From an uncultured Bacilli bacterium (lineage in GTDB: Bacteria; Bacillota_I; Bacilli_A; RF39; UBA660), in the NCBI GenBank assembly GCA_934162665.1, contig CAKPJN010000003.1, positions 59,971-123,970 on the forward strand: a stretch of DNA of 64,000 bases, in the 5' to 3' direction. Shown here piece by piece: positions 16,828-25,533 of the stretch. Position 1 is the first letter of the stretch, and every line of letters starts with the position of its first letter. The notes below the pieces were generated by a model. It made no database searches. It was given only the letters and a program-made list of their open reading frames with translations, and was not told the origin of the DNA. Position numbers and translations under genes: made by a program.

Positions 16828-18201
16828 TTAGAATTTAATTTTTTCACTTATGTAGTTTATAGCTTCATCTAAGTTTAGAGTAATTTGTTCCATAGTATCT
16901 CTATCTCTTATAGTTACAGTATTATTTTCTAGAGTATCATTATCGATTGTTATACAGAATGGTGTTCCTATCGCGTCTTGTCTTCTATAACGTTTACCAA
17001 TTGATCCAGCCTCATCATAGCTAGTCATAAAATATTTAGATAACATATTGTATACTTCTTCTGACTTTTCTTGATGATATTTTTTAGCAAGTGGTAATAC
17101 AGCTACTTTGTATGGTGCAAGAGCAGGATGCAATTTCATAACTTCTCTTGTGTCACCATTTTCTAATTCTTCTATATTATAAGCATTATCTAATATAGCT
17201 AAAGTAAGACGATCAGCTCCTACAGTTGATTCAATAATATAAGGAATATATTTTTCATTTGTTTCGGGATCTAAATATTCTTGAGATACTCCTGAATATT
17301 CTTGATGACGAGACAAATCATAGTTAGTACGATTATGTGTTCCATTTACTTCTCCCCATCCAAAAGAATATTTATATTCTATATCACATGCTTCTTTTGC
17401 ATAATGAGCTAATTTTTCGTGATCATGGAAACGTAATTTTTCTTCTTTAAGTCCTAAATCCATAAAGTATTTTTTGGCATAGTCTTTAAAATATTGATAA
17501 ATTTCCGAATCATTTCCTTCTTTACAAAATGTTTGGTATTCCATTTGTTCAAATTCAATTGTCCTAAAAGTAAAGTTTCCTGGAGTGATTTCATTTCTAA
17601 ATGCCTTACCTATTTGTCCTATACTAAATGGTAATTTTGATCTTGTAGTCCTTTGAACATTTAAAAAATTAACATACTCACCTTGAGCATTTTCTGGTCT
17701 TAAATAAACTTTATTCTTACCATCTTCTGTTACTCCTCTATGGGTTTCAAACATCAAATTAAATTGTCTTATGTCTGTAAAGTTTGATGATTTACAATTT
17801 GGACATGGAACTTTATTTTTTCTTATGTAGTCTAACATTTCTTCTTGTGTCATTCCATCAGCATTTGCATTTTCATCATAATCATCTATTAAATTATCAG
17901 CACGATGACGCATTTTACATTCTTTACAATCAATTAACGGATCAGAAAAGTTTGAAACATGACCGCTTGCTTCCCATACTCTAGGATGCATTAAAATAGC
18001 GGCATCCACTTCAAAAGCTCTTTGTCTTTCTTGAATGAATCTTTTTCTCCAAGTATCTTTTATATTATTTTTAAGTCTTGAGCCTAATGGCCCATAATCC
18101 CAAGTATTAGCTAAGCCTCCATATATTTCACTTCCTTGAAATATAAATCCATATTGCTTACAATAAGCAACTAATTTTTCCATTGTTAATTTATCATTCA
18201 T
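16828..18201 (-). CDS. glyS: Glycyl-tRNA synthetase, homodimeric type
   Basis: 457 residues, the alpha2-type class II enzyme rather than the alpha2-beta2 GlyQ/GlyS of many Bacilli. Visible: FQGSEIYGGLANTWDYGPLG, ASGHVSNFSDPL, a cysteine pair region (CKECKMRHRADN ... CPNCKSS), motif 2 FRNEITPGNFTFRTIEFEQME, motif 3 ESTVGADRLTLAIL and the anticodon domain from LAPYKVAVLPL. It overlaps the LOG-family gene by 8 bases, and both lie behind a T-box. Confidence 0.97.
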   Translation of the reverse strand: MNDKLTMEKLVAYCKQYGFIFQGSEIYGGLANTWDYGPLGSRLKNNIKDTWRKRFIQERQRAFEVDAAILMHPRVWEASGHVSNFSDPLIDCKECKMRHRADNLIDDYDENANADGMTQEEMLDYIRKNKVPCPNCKSSNFTDIRQFNLMFETHRGVTEDGKNKVYLRPENAQGEYVNFLNVQRTTRSKLPFSIGQIGKAFRNEITPGNFTFRTIEFEQMEYQTFCKEGNDSEIYQYFKDYAKKYFMDLGLKEEKLRFHDHEKLAHYAKEACDIEYKYSFGWGEVNGTHNRTNYDLSRHQEYSGVSQEYLDPETNEKYIPYIIESTVGADRLTLAILDNAYNIEELENGDTREVMKLHPALAPYKVAVLPLAKKYHQEKSEEVYNMLSKYFMTSYDEAGSIGKRYRRQDAIGTPFCITIDNDTLENNTVTIRDRDTMEQITLNLDEAINYISEKIKF

Positions 18202-18745
18202 ATTTATTTATCTCCTCTTTTATTAATTTTATTACATTATCTAGATTACTTTCTATAATTATATATTTAGAAAGTTCTAAATCGATAAACTTTTCTTTAT
18301 ACATATTATATAATTCTTTTATAATTGGTGTATAGAAAAAGTCTTTGTTATATAATATTATTTTCTTGTCGATGCCATTTGTTCTGTTTTCTTCCATAGC
18401 ATTAAAAAGTTCTGCTAATGTTCCTATACCGCCAGGTAGAAATAAGAATATATCACTTTTTTTATATATTTCATTAAATCTTTCCATAGTAGTTTCTGTA
18501 ATAATTTCTTCATCACAAGACATTTCATTAAGTGCATCTTTGTATATCTCAGGGGTTACCCCAATTACTTTTTTGTTATTTTGTTTAAAGCAGTCATAAC
18601 ATATAGCCATCAATCCTTTATAGTATGCACCAAATACTAGATTTAGATTTTTAATTTGCGCTACTTTTTCTACTAAGTCTTTACTACTTTTTTTATACTT
18701 AGTATCAATATTTTCTCTTGCAGAGCAACCAATAAATATATTCAT
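18194..18745 (-). CDS. LOG-family protein (possible lysine-decarboxylase-like phosphoribohydrolase)
   Basis: 183 residues. The Rossmann-like start NIFIGCSARENID, LVFGAYYKGLMAI and especially LPGGIGTLAELF (PGGxGTxxE) define the LOG/DprA-like family. Characterised members hydrolyse cytokinin or nucleotide 5'-monophosphates. The family core is present, but the GGG motif expected before the PGG segment is altered to GAY, so activity is uncertain. It is the first gene after the T-box and overlaps glyS. Confidence 0.8.
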   Translation of the reverse strand: MNIFIGCSARENIDTKYKKSSKDLVEKVAQIKNLNLVFGAYYKGLMAICYDCFKQNNKKVIGVTPEIYKDALNEMSCDEEIITETTMERFNEIYKKSDIFLFLPGGIGTLAELFNAMEENRTNGIDKKIILYNKDFFYTPIIKELYNMYKEKFIDLELSKYIIIESNLDNVIKLIKEEINKYE

Positions 18746-18762
18746 TATTATTCCTCCTAAAA

Positions 18763-18897
18763 ATAAAAATCTCCTAGACTATGTAAGGACGAATTAATAT
18801 CCGCGGTTCCACCTTACTTATTCTAGAAGAATCATCTCTTAATATACTGCTCTTGGTTTCCACACCAGTCATCGCACTTATAACTATATATTACTCG
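18763..18897 (-). promoter_or_regulatory. T-box leader (glycine, inferred)
   Basis: On the minus strand the antiterminator signature AAGGTGGAACCGCGG is followed by TTCGTCCTTAC. A terminator stem (CTAGA...GTAAGG with CCTTAC...TCTAG) ends in TTTTTATTTTT just before the LOG gene. A stem TAATATA/TATATTA encloses GGTGTGGAAACC upstream. Glycine is inferred from glyS downstream; I could not place a clear GGC specifier. The preceding part is only about 80 bases, unusually short. Confidence 0.85.
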
Positions 18898-18978
18898 AAT
18901 TTATTATATTTGTCAATTAAAGTTTTACTAATTATCATTTTTTAAATTTTAAATTTTCTCTAAATTCATAAATTTTAA

Positions 18979-20880
18979 TCATTTTACTACAATTGTACCG
19001 AAATTATACATATTGAAACTCGGATTTTTTGAATTTCCTTCAATATAAATTTGATATGTTCCAGTAGTGTCAAAAATATGCTCTATTGTTCCTGCATGAG
19101 TTGAACTACCTTCCCAATTAGCTTCACGTTCTTCTTTTAACCTCACCGAACGGATTGTGGTATTACTACTGTTTTTAATTACAAAGTCCACATAATACGT
19201 TGTATTTATGTAAGTCTTTTTTCCTTGTCGTATTTCCCAATTAAATGTTACTTTATTACCAACACTTGTTGCGCTTACTTTTCCCATTACATTTCCATAA
19301 TAATTGTTGCCATCTTCTGATTTGATACAATTACCCGAAGCATCAAGAGCTCTCCAATTTTCACAGCTTGTTCTATTAGTATTACAACTACTTGCACATA
19401 CCCACTTTCCTATATTTTGATTGGCTATTGAATCTGAATAGTCAACTGTTGGTGCACAAGATTGAGTATTGCAGGCTGAACCATTCCAGTCGTCTTGATT
19501 AGAACATCTTGAACCATTATATGATGAATACGCATATCTTTTTAGTCTTCCTCCACCACATGGTAAACTACATGTTGGACTTTCTTTGTAATATACACTG
19601 CTACAGCAAGACTGAGTATTACAATTAACTGTTCTTTTAGATGTACTACATGTAAAGTTTGAACCTCTAGTACTTGTCCTAACTATTGTTTGTTCTTTTT
19701 TTCCTCCACCACATTTTGCATTACAAGCTCCGTATGTTATTGTTGTGGTTACTGATCTACAATCATCAACCTTTACGTTAGCTGTACAATTAGCTTTATT
19801 TCCAGCTTTATCAGATACAGTGGTAAATTTATAATTACTATCATTTACATATGAACTAATTATTGTTTCCACTTCTTTTTTCTTACAACCACTTCCGCCT
19901 CTATCACTACATTCACCCTTAAGAGTTATAGGAGCTTTTTTCCAATTAGAACTTACTTCTTCACTTTTACATGTTGGAGCAATCTTATCAATATAAACAT
20001 TTACATTACAATCTGTCTTGTTTCCTGCTTTATCCTCTATTGTTATATAGCCTTTCTTCATTGTCTCAGTAAATGTTTTTGTATATTTTGTTTCTTTGCA
20101 TCCTGATATACTATCATTACAAGCTATACTTATTGTTCTATCTTGATTTGTCCAGGTTGTACTTTGACCTGTTATGCTTCCACAACTAGGTCCTGTTTTA
20201 TCTATTTTTATTTCATCTGTTTTATTACTACTTATTGTTGTATAATTATCATACGCTATTACTTTTACAGTGTATTTTCCTGTTTGTAATTTATCTAAGT
20301 CTACTGTAAACGTTACTATATCTCCACTACTTTTTATATTTCCACTATTTTTTATTTCTTTATTATCTTTATATACAATATAGTTATAACTTCCTACTTT
20401 AATTCCTGCTTGACTTGATTTTATAGTTACATTTACTTGTTGATGATACTCTTTTCCTGATATTGTAAAATCTATATCTAAACTTCCTGTTTTATATGTT
20501 TTTTCTGTTTCATAGTCTGGGCAATTTAAATTCACATGATATTCGTATTTTGTTTTAGATATTTTTCTTACTAAAACATAGCTTTTAGCTTTATCACATG
20601 TTTTTTTCTTATAGTCTACTACTTCGTCTATATAGTTTTTATTTTTTAAATCTTTTAAAGTTATTTTGCTTATTTGACCTACTTCGCGTGGTAAACTACT
20701 TCTATAATCCTGAGCATAATTTCTTCCGGCTAAAGTAATCATATTTTCTTGTGATATATAATAATTTTTTCTATTTTTTTCAAATACTTTATTTAATGAT
20801 ATTATAGTTATTCCAGATATAATACCTATAATAGCTATAACAGCTAATAACTCTATTAAAGTGAATCCTTTTTTACTCAT
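18979..20880 (-). CDS. Large cysteine-rich type IV pilin-like protein with Ig-like and thrombospondin-1-like repeats
   Basis: 633 residues. KKGFTLIELLAVIAIIGIISG at residues 3-23 is a textbook class III/type IV prepilin N-terminus, cut after Gly5 by PilD. A helical stalk (to ~60) follows, then a globular part. Two Ig-like modules (about 230-370) contain paired cysteines and DKAGNK motifs. Two repeats at roughly 375-420 and 430-476 each have C-x3-C-GGG and end CNTQSC, the cysteine layout of thrombospondin type 1. The last 140 residues form a C-terminal beta-rich domain. It is probably an exported minor pilin or tip adhesin. Confidence 0.85.
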   Translation of the reverse strand: MSKKGFTLIELLAVIAIIGIISGITIISLNKVFEKNRKNYYISQENMITLAGRNYAQDYRSSLPREVGQISKITLKDLKNKNYIDEVVDYKKKTCDKAKSYVLVRKISKTKYEYHVNLNCPDYETEKTYKTGSLDIDFTISGKEYHQQVNVTIKSSQAGIKVGSYNYIVYKDNKEIKNSGNIKSSGDIVTFTVDLDKLQTGKYTVKVIAYDNYTTISSNKTDEIKIDKTGPSCGSITGQSTTWTNQDRTISIACNDSISGCKETKYTKTFTETMKKGYITIEDKAGNKTDCNVNVYIDKIAPTCKSEEVSSNWKKAPITLKGECSDRGGSGCKKKEVETIISSYVNDSNYKFTTVSDKAGNKANCTANVKVDDCRSVTTTITYGACNAKCGGGKKEQTIVRTSTRGSNFTCSTSKRTVNCNTQSCCSSVYYKESPTCSLPCGGGRLKRYAYSSYNGSRCSNQDDWNGSACNTQSCAPTVDYSDSIANQNIGKWVCASSCNTNRTSCENWRALDASGNCIKSEDGNNYYGNVMGKVSATSVGNKVTFNWEIRQGKKTYINTTYYVDFVIKNSSNTTIRSVRLKEEREANWEGSSTHAGTIEHIFDTTGTYQIYIEGNSKNPSFNMYNFGTIVVK

Positions 20881-20937
20881 ATACTATCACCATCTTTATG
20901 ATTATTATTATATTATAATTTTTAAATTATGTAAAAT

Positions 20938-20983
20938 AAAAAGTAGACTTGATAGTGTAAAATATTGTAGACTTCTACTTTTT
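20938..20983 (-). terminator. Terminator of the methyltransferase-like gene
   Basis: AAAAAGTAGA pairs with TCTACTTTTT around an AT-rich loop. A second partial copy of GTCTACTTTT lies a few bases upstream (20990-21000), so alternative pairings are possible. Confidence 0.55.
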
Positions 20984-21026
20984 TATAGTTGTCTACTTTT
21001 ATTGTATTACTTCATCTGTCTAACTA

Positions 21027-21860
21027 CTATTTTCTATATATTAGTACTCCACTATCACTATTTTCAAACTGTTCAAAATGAAGATTATTATTTTGAAAAT
21101 TTTCTTTCTTTGAAACTGATAATTTGTAAATATAGGTTAATATCAATCCATTATCCTGTAAATTTATATTTTTTAATAATTCATAATATTCTTTTAAGTC
21201 TTTATAATAAATAATATTTGATAAATTAACTAAATCATATTTTTTAGATAAAGTTTTTATTAAATTACTTATATCATTTATATAAATATTTAAATTAAGT
21301 TTATTTAGTTTATCTCTTAATTTTAAATAATTATCAGTTTGAAGATAGGGATTATTTTCTATAACTTTTTGCTTATTATATGGTTCAGTTGAAAATAAAT
21401 TTGAATTATAAATATCAGTCCAATCATAAAAATTAAATAGATAATTCCAAAATAATTTGTCTTTTTCATCTAATTCTTTTTTTATTAAATCATATAAATC
21501 ATCATAATAATCATTATCAGAGTTATTATCTTCTATAAAAAGATTAGTATAATCATCTTTAGATATAGTTTTAATGGCTGCGATTTTTAAACTTAGGAAA
21601 TATCTAGGAAATCTACTAATATCAAAACCATCTATATTAAAGCTATTTCCTAAAACACTATTTAATATCTGATCACCTGATGATATTACTTCTAATATAT
21701 TTTGTTTATTTAATAGATATTTAAAATAATTACTTATATTCTCATTTGAAAATTTATAAATAAAAGAATCGTTATGGAATGATTTGTTTTTATTAATATT
21801 TAGTTTAGAACCTTCTATTATTCTTTGTGCTGTTTTAATATCTTCATTTGTATTGTCCAT
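21027..21860 (-). CDS. SAM-dependent transferase-like protein (DUF3419-like)
   Basis: 277 residues. The stretch ILEVISSGDQILNSVLGN, then FDISRFPRYFLSLKIAAIKTISKDDYTNLF, looks like the SAM-binding start and the D-x-N/S-x-x-Q..LKLAAI..L-yedf segment of DUF3419/BtaA-like aminocarboxypropyl transferases. KYDLVNLSNIIYY would be strand 4. The usual glycine motif is degenerate (SSGDQ), so the fold is likely but activity is uncertain. It is a single gene after recO with a 40-base gap and its own terminator. Confidence 0.55.
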   Translation of the reverse strand: MDNTNEDIKTAQRIIEGSKLNINKNKSFHNDSFIYKFSNENISNYFKYLLNKQNILEVISSGDQILNSVLGNSFNIDGFDISRFPRYFLSLKIAAIKTISKDDYTNLFIEDNNSDNDYYDDLYDLIKKELDEKDKLFWNYLFNFYDWTDIYNSNLFSTEPYNKQKVIENNPYLQTDNYLKLRDKLNKLNLNIYINDISNLIKTLSKKYDLVNLSNIIYYKDLKEYYELLKNINLQDNGLILTYIYKLSVSKKENFQNNNLHFEQFENSDSGVLIYRK

Positions 21861-21899
21861 CTAAATCACTCCCAAAACGAGTATTATTGTAACATATTT

Positions 21900-22643
21900 T
21901 TAACTATTAGTTAAGTGATTTATTCTTTTTATGAAGCTTTTACTTTTTAAATATAGACCTGTATATCTATCATAATAGTCATCTAAGAATTTATTTATTT
22001 CTTTTATTACATCGTTAGATACTTCTAATTTGGTTATATTTTTTATATCAACATAATAAAACATTCTAATTAATTTTATTGTTTTTTCTGAGACAAGGGG
22101 TTCATTGTTGTAGCAATTTCTACAAATATATCCTCCACTTGATTCATCAATAGTAACTATATTTTTACTACTTCCACAGATACTACAAGAATCAATATTA
22201 GGTCTAACACCTAGATAATCCAATAGCTTTAACTCTATAATATTAGTTAAAACTAAAGAATCAAAACCTTCTTCTATTTTATTTAGAGTATCTTTTAATA
22301 ATTCATATATATTATCATCATTATTTTGTTTTATAACTTGATTTGTTAATTCTATAATAAATGAGGCATAACTTACTTTCTCTAAGTCCATAATAGTTTT
22401 AGAGTATGAGTTAATAACATCAACATTTATTAATGTAGAAAGACCATTTTCTTTGTAATAGATATTAAATTTACCATGTAGTAATTTTCTACTTACTCCT
22501 CGTAACTTACTTTTCATATTACGACAACCTTTAGAAATAATACCAATTAAGCCATGCTCTTTAGTTAATACGTTTAATATCTTACTTGATTCACTATAAT
22601 TTGTCTCACTTAAAATAATGCCTTCTACACATTCAATTTTCAT
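21900..22643 (-). CDS. recO: DNA repair protein RecO
   Basis: 247 residues, typical. It anneals SSB-coated strands and loads RecA with RecR. The N-terminal OB fold begins IECVEGIILSETNYSESSKILNVLTKEHGLIGIISKG. The central part is helical, and the zinc site is SCSICGSS ... YICRNCYN (four Cys). It follows yqzL by a 4-base gap in the conserved Bacilli order era-yqzL-recO. Confidence 0.95.
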   Translation of the reverse strand: MKIECVEGIILSETNYSESSKILNVLTKEHGLIGIISKGCRNMKSKLRGVSRKLLHGKFNIYYKENGLSTLINVDVINSYSKTIMDLEKVSYASFIIELTNQVIKQNNDDNIYELLKDTLNKIEEGFDSLVLTNIIELKLLDYLGVRPNIDSCSICGSSKNIVTIDESSGGYICRNCYNNEPLVSEKTIKLIRMFYYVDIKNITKLEVSNDVIKEINKFLDDYYDRYTGLYLKSKSFIKRINHLTNS

Positions 22644-22647
22644 CTTA

Positions 22648-22734
22648 TCACTTCTTCTTTTCTATTACTTGTAGTAAATTAAAATACTTAATATCTCCTG
22701 TTTCTTTAAATAAATTCCATAGTATCTTATCCAT
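22648..22734 (-). CDS. yqzL: YqzL-like small protein
   Basis: 28 residues beginning MDKILWNLFKETGDIKYF, close in pattern to the short YqzL protein of Bacilli (an aromatic-x-F-x-x-TG-x-I core). It sits exactly where yqzL lies in B. subtilis, between era and recO. The ATG at 22734 has GAGGTG six bases upstream and the stop is TGA at 22648, four bases before recO. It is shorter than the ~47-residue Bacillus form. The function is unknown; it may mostly serve translational coupling to recO. Confidence 0.75.
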   Translation of the reverse strand: MDKILWNLFKETGDIKYFNLLQVIEKKK

Positions 22735-22735
22735 A

Positions 22736-22767
22736 AAAATCACCTCTATCTTTATAGTGGTGATTTT
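22736..22767 (-). terminator. Hairpin between era and yqzL (terminator or ribosome-site lock)
   Basis: AAAATCACC pairs with GGTGATTTT around a 14-base loop. The 3' arm contains the GAGGTG ribosome site of yqzL and its T run, so the stem could end era transcripts or hide the yqzL start. Confidence 0.5.
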
Positions 22768-22809
22768 CTAATTATATTATTCTACTTTTATAAACTTTTT
22801 CATTAAAAT

Positions 22810-23700
22810 TTATTCATCTTCATCTTTTAAGCCTAGTTCTAATAAATATTTTTCTTCATCACGCCAATTTTTTATAGTTTTAACATAAGTTTCTAAATAC
22901 ACTTTTTTTCCAAGGAATTTTTCCATGTCAAATCTCGCTCTTTTACCAATTTCTTTTAACATTCCTCCGCCTTTACCGATAATTATCTTCTTAATATTTT
23001 CACGATCTACTACTATTAAGACTTGGATGTGAACAATATTTTCGCCTTCTTTATAATTTTCTACATAACAAGTTACAGTGTGAGGTATTTCTTGTTTGGT
23101 TAATTCTAATACTTTTTCACGAACAAATTCTGCCATGATAAATCTGGTTGAAACATTAGTTAGTTCTTCTTCAGAATATATTCTATCCTGTTCTTCTAGG
23201 TTCTCTTTGATGCAATCTATTAATACTTTAATATTGTCATGTTTTAGAGCTGATATAGGAATTATTTCTTTAAAATTATAAATATCTTTTAACTCAGATA
23301 TTTGTTTTAGTAAATATTCTTTATCTTTTACTTGATCTATTTTATTTAGTAATAAGAAGATAGGTACATTTTTATCTTTAATTTTATCTAAGATGAATAA
23401 ATCTCCTTTACCAAATCCTTTTTTGATATCAACTAAAAATAATATGACATCTATTCCTTCTGTATTAGTATAGGCTTTTTTATTCATTAGACTTCCTAAT
23501 TTATTATTTGGTTTATGAATACCTGGAGTATCTACAAAAATAATTTGAGAATCATCATCATTATAAATACCTTGTATAACATTTCTTGTTGTTCCACTTA
23601 CATTGGAAGTAATCGCTAATTTCATATTTAGGATACTATTTAATAATGTACTTTTACCAACATTTGGTCTTCCGACTAAACTTACAAATCCGCATTTCAT
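22810..23700 (-). CDS. era: GTPase Era
   Basis: 296 residues. It is an essential 30S assembly GTPase that binds the 3' end of 16S rRNA. G1 GRPNVGKST (residues 10-18), G3 DTPGIH, G4 LLNKIDQV and G5 ISALK are intact, and the C-terminal KH domain has IIGKGGGMLKEIG. It overlaps cdd by 4 bases. Confidence 0.98.
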   Translation of the reverse strand: MKCGFVSLVGRPNVGKSTLLNSILNMKLAITSNVSGTTRNVIQGIYNDDDSQIIFVDTPGIHKPNNKLGSLMNKKAYTNTEGIDVILFLVDIKKGFGKGDLFILDKIKDKNVPIFLLLNKIDQVKDKEYLLKQISELKDIYNFKEIIPISALKHDNIKVLIDCIKENLEEQDRIYSEEELTNVSTRFIMAEFVREKVLELTKQEIPHTVTCYVENYKEGENIVHIQVLIVVDRENIKKIIIGKGGGMLKEIGKRARFDMEKFLGKKVYLETYVKTIKNWRDEEKYLLELGLKDEDE

Positions 23701-24083
23701 AGTAAATCATCACTTCCAAAAGGATATGGGCATAGTTCTTCTACTGTGTATTTTTCTATGTCTTGTTTTGTTGAATAACAATATACATATTTATCTTTTT
23801 CAAAGAACTCTGAAATTACTTGACGACAGATAAAGCATGGCATACCTATTTTTCCACTAGATACCATTACATGAAGTTCTTTGAAGTCGCCTTTTTTATA
23901 CCCGGCACTAACAGCGCTAACGATGGCTGATCTTTCGGCACAAATTCCAGCTCCATAACTAGCATTTTCTACATTAACTCTAGAAAATATTTTGCCATCT
24001 TTCATAACGACAATTGCACTGACTGGGAAATTCGAATATGGTGCATAACTATTATTATGCAATTTTAATAATTCCTCTATCAT
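23697..24083 (-). CDS. cdd: Cytidine deaminase
   Basis: 128 residues, the tetrameric short form. It deaminates cytidine and deoxycytidine in pyrimidine salvage. The zinc ligands are in CAERSAI and PCFICRQV (three Cys, the Bacillus-type variant, with Glu as catalytic residue), and the substrate loop is SNFPVSA. It overlaps both era and dgkA by 4 bases. Confidence 0.96.
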   Translation of the reverse strand: MIEELLKLHNNSYAPYSNFPVSAIVVMKDGKIFSRVNVENASYGAGICAERSAIVSAVSAGYKKGDFKELHVMVSSGKIGMPCFICRQVISEFFEKDKYVYCYSTKQDIEKYTVEELCPYPFGSDDLL

Positions 24084-24484
24084 AATATTCCTCCTATTAA
24101 ATCAATTAATTTTGGTATAAATATAATTAAACCTATTATAGCTGAAGTTATCGCAATAACTAATACCGCTCCTGCTGAGATATCTTTTGCGTATTTAGCT
24201 TTTTCGGATACGTTTGGTGAAGCTAGGTCTGTTACATATTCGATGGCAGTATTAAAAAATTCAGCCATTATTACTAAACCAATTAATAATAATACTATTA
24301 ACCAGTCTGTATAACTAATTTTTAGAATTATACCAAATATTAAGACAAGGATTGAAAATAATATATGTATTTTAATATTTTGTTCTCCATTAAATGCTTC
24401 TTTGATACCTTGTAGTGCATACTTAAAACTATCTATTAATCTTTTTTTGTTTAATTTTACAAATCTTTTATCTTTCGATGCCAT
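24080..24484 (-). CDS. dgkA: Undecaprenol/diacylglycerol kinase (DgkA family)
   Basis: 134 residues with three membrane helices. EFFNTAIEYVTDL is the catalytic Glu/Asn motif of the family, and ALQGIKEAFNGEQNIKIH the N-terminal amphipathic part. In Bacillota this enzyme phosphorylates undecaprenol, so it would feed the same carrier pool as uppP and the DUF368 protein near the left edge. It overlaps ybeY by 17 bases. Confidence 0.94.
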   Translation of the reverse strand: MASKDKRFVKLNKKRLIDSFKYALQGIKEAFNGEQNIKIHILFSILVLIFGIILKISYTDWLIVLLLIGLVIMAEFFNTAIEYVTDLASPNVSEKAKYAKDISAGAVLVIAITSAIIGLIIFIPKLIDLIGGIL

Positions 24485-24911
24485 ATAGTTTTAGAACCTC
24501 CTCTTGTTTTGCCATCATGACTTCTTCATCTTCTTTAGTCATATGATCATAACCTAGTAAATGATAAAAACCATGTACAGCTAAAAAAGATAGTTCTCTT
24601 AATAAAGAGTGACCATATTCATTACTTTGAGATATTGCTTTTTCTATAGAAATATATATATCTCCTAAAATTCTTTCTCCTTCTGGTTCAATCATTGTTT
24701 TATCATCTTCTAAGGCAAAAGTAATAACATCTGTTTCTCTATCTATATTTCTATATGTTTTATTTAACTCATGGATATAATTATTATCAACGATAATAAC
24801 ATTAAAGATAGCGTTTTCTAGGTTCTCTATTTCCAATGCTTTTTTTAATACCTTTTCGACTGTTTCTAATTCTTCAATTTCTTTTTGTGTTTCATTAAAT
24901 ATTCCAATCAT
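24468..24911 (-). CDS. ybeY: Endoribonuclease / rRNA maturation factor YbeY
   Basis: 147 residues from the ATG at 24911, four bases after GGAGG; the frame extends further upstream but into vanZ with no ribosome site. The metal site HGFYHLLGYDH (HxxxHxxGxDH) and the conserved NKTYRNIDRETDVITFAL are intact. It acts in 16S 3'-end maturation and 70S quality control. Confidence 0.96.
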   Translation of the reverse strand: MIGIFNETQKEIEELETVEKVLKKALEIENLENAIFNVIIVDNNYIHELNKTYRNIDRETDVITFALEDDKTMIEPEGERILGDIYISIEKAISQSNEYGHSLLRELSFLAVHGFYHLLGYDHMTKEDEEVMMAKQEEVLKLYGIER

Positions 24912-24919
24912 AAGTCCTC

Positions 24920-25519
24920 CTATAATAAAGTAATTAGTCCAATTAATATAATTAAAGATAATATATTTAAAAACCATTCAGCTTTAAATACCTTTGGCAA
25001 ATGATTACCTATTTTATCTAATACATGATATAAAAGATAACCCATCATTCCACCACATATATTTAATATTATATCATCTATGTCAAATACCCTTCCAATA
25101 CACATTTGAACTATCTCTATGGAAACAGACGCTATTAAAATTAGTAAAAGAGGAAGCAATGGCTTTTCTGACTTTAAGTAATAACTTACAAAGAAACCAA
25201 ATGGTAAAAACATAATCATATTACCAATTACATTTTTAAAAAATAATCTACTTCCAAAATCATATCTAAATATTTCTCTAAAAGGAATAAAATTATTTGA
25301 GGACCAAGTGACGTCATCTTGAATAGTTACAACTTGGAATAGACATAAAATATAAATTACAAATGATAACATTAATAATTCTTTGTATAAAACTAATCGT
25401 TCATGATTTTTTAGTAAATACGTTAATCTAAATGACACTAAAATAACTATCGATATGATAATCATGGGCCAAGTAAAGTTAACGACACCCTGAATTGTAT
25501 TTGATAATGGCCCTAACAT
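24920..25519 (-). CDS. VanZ-family membrane protein
   Basis: 199 residues with about six membrane helices. VTWSSNNFIPFREIFRYDF, NMIMFLPFGFFVSYYL and RVFDIDDIILNICGGMMGYLL are the VanZ-domain motifs (NxxPF, N-x-x-x-x-x-P-x-G, D-x-x-D-x-x-x-N). Some members affect teicoplanin susceptibility; the general function is unknown. It occupies the place where phoH and yqfF sit in Bacillus, between yqfD and ybeY. Confidence 0.88.
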   Translation of the reverse strand: MLGPLSNTIQGVVNFTWPMIIISIVILVSFRLTYLLKNHERLVLYKELLMLSFVIYILCLFQVVTIQDDVTWSSNNFIPFREIFRYDFGSRLFFKNVIGNMIMFLPFGFFVSYYLKSEKPLLPLLLILIASVSIEIVQMCIGRVFDIDDIILNICGGMMGYLLYHVLDKIGNHLPKVFKAEWFLNILSLIILIGLITLL

Positions 25520-25533
25520 AAAATCACTCCTTA

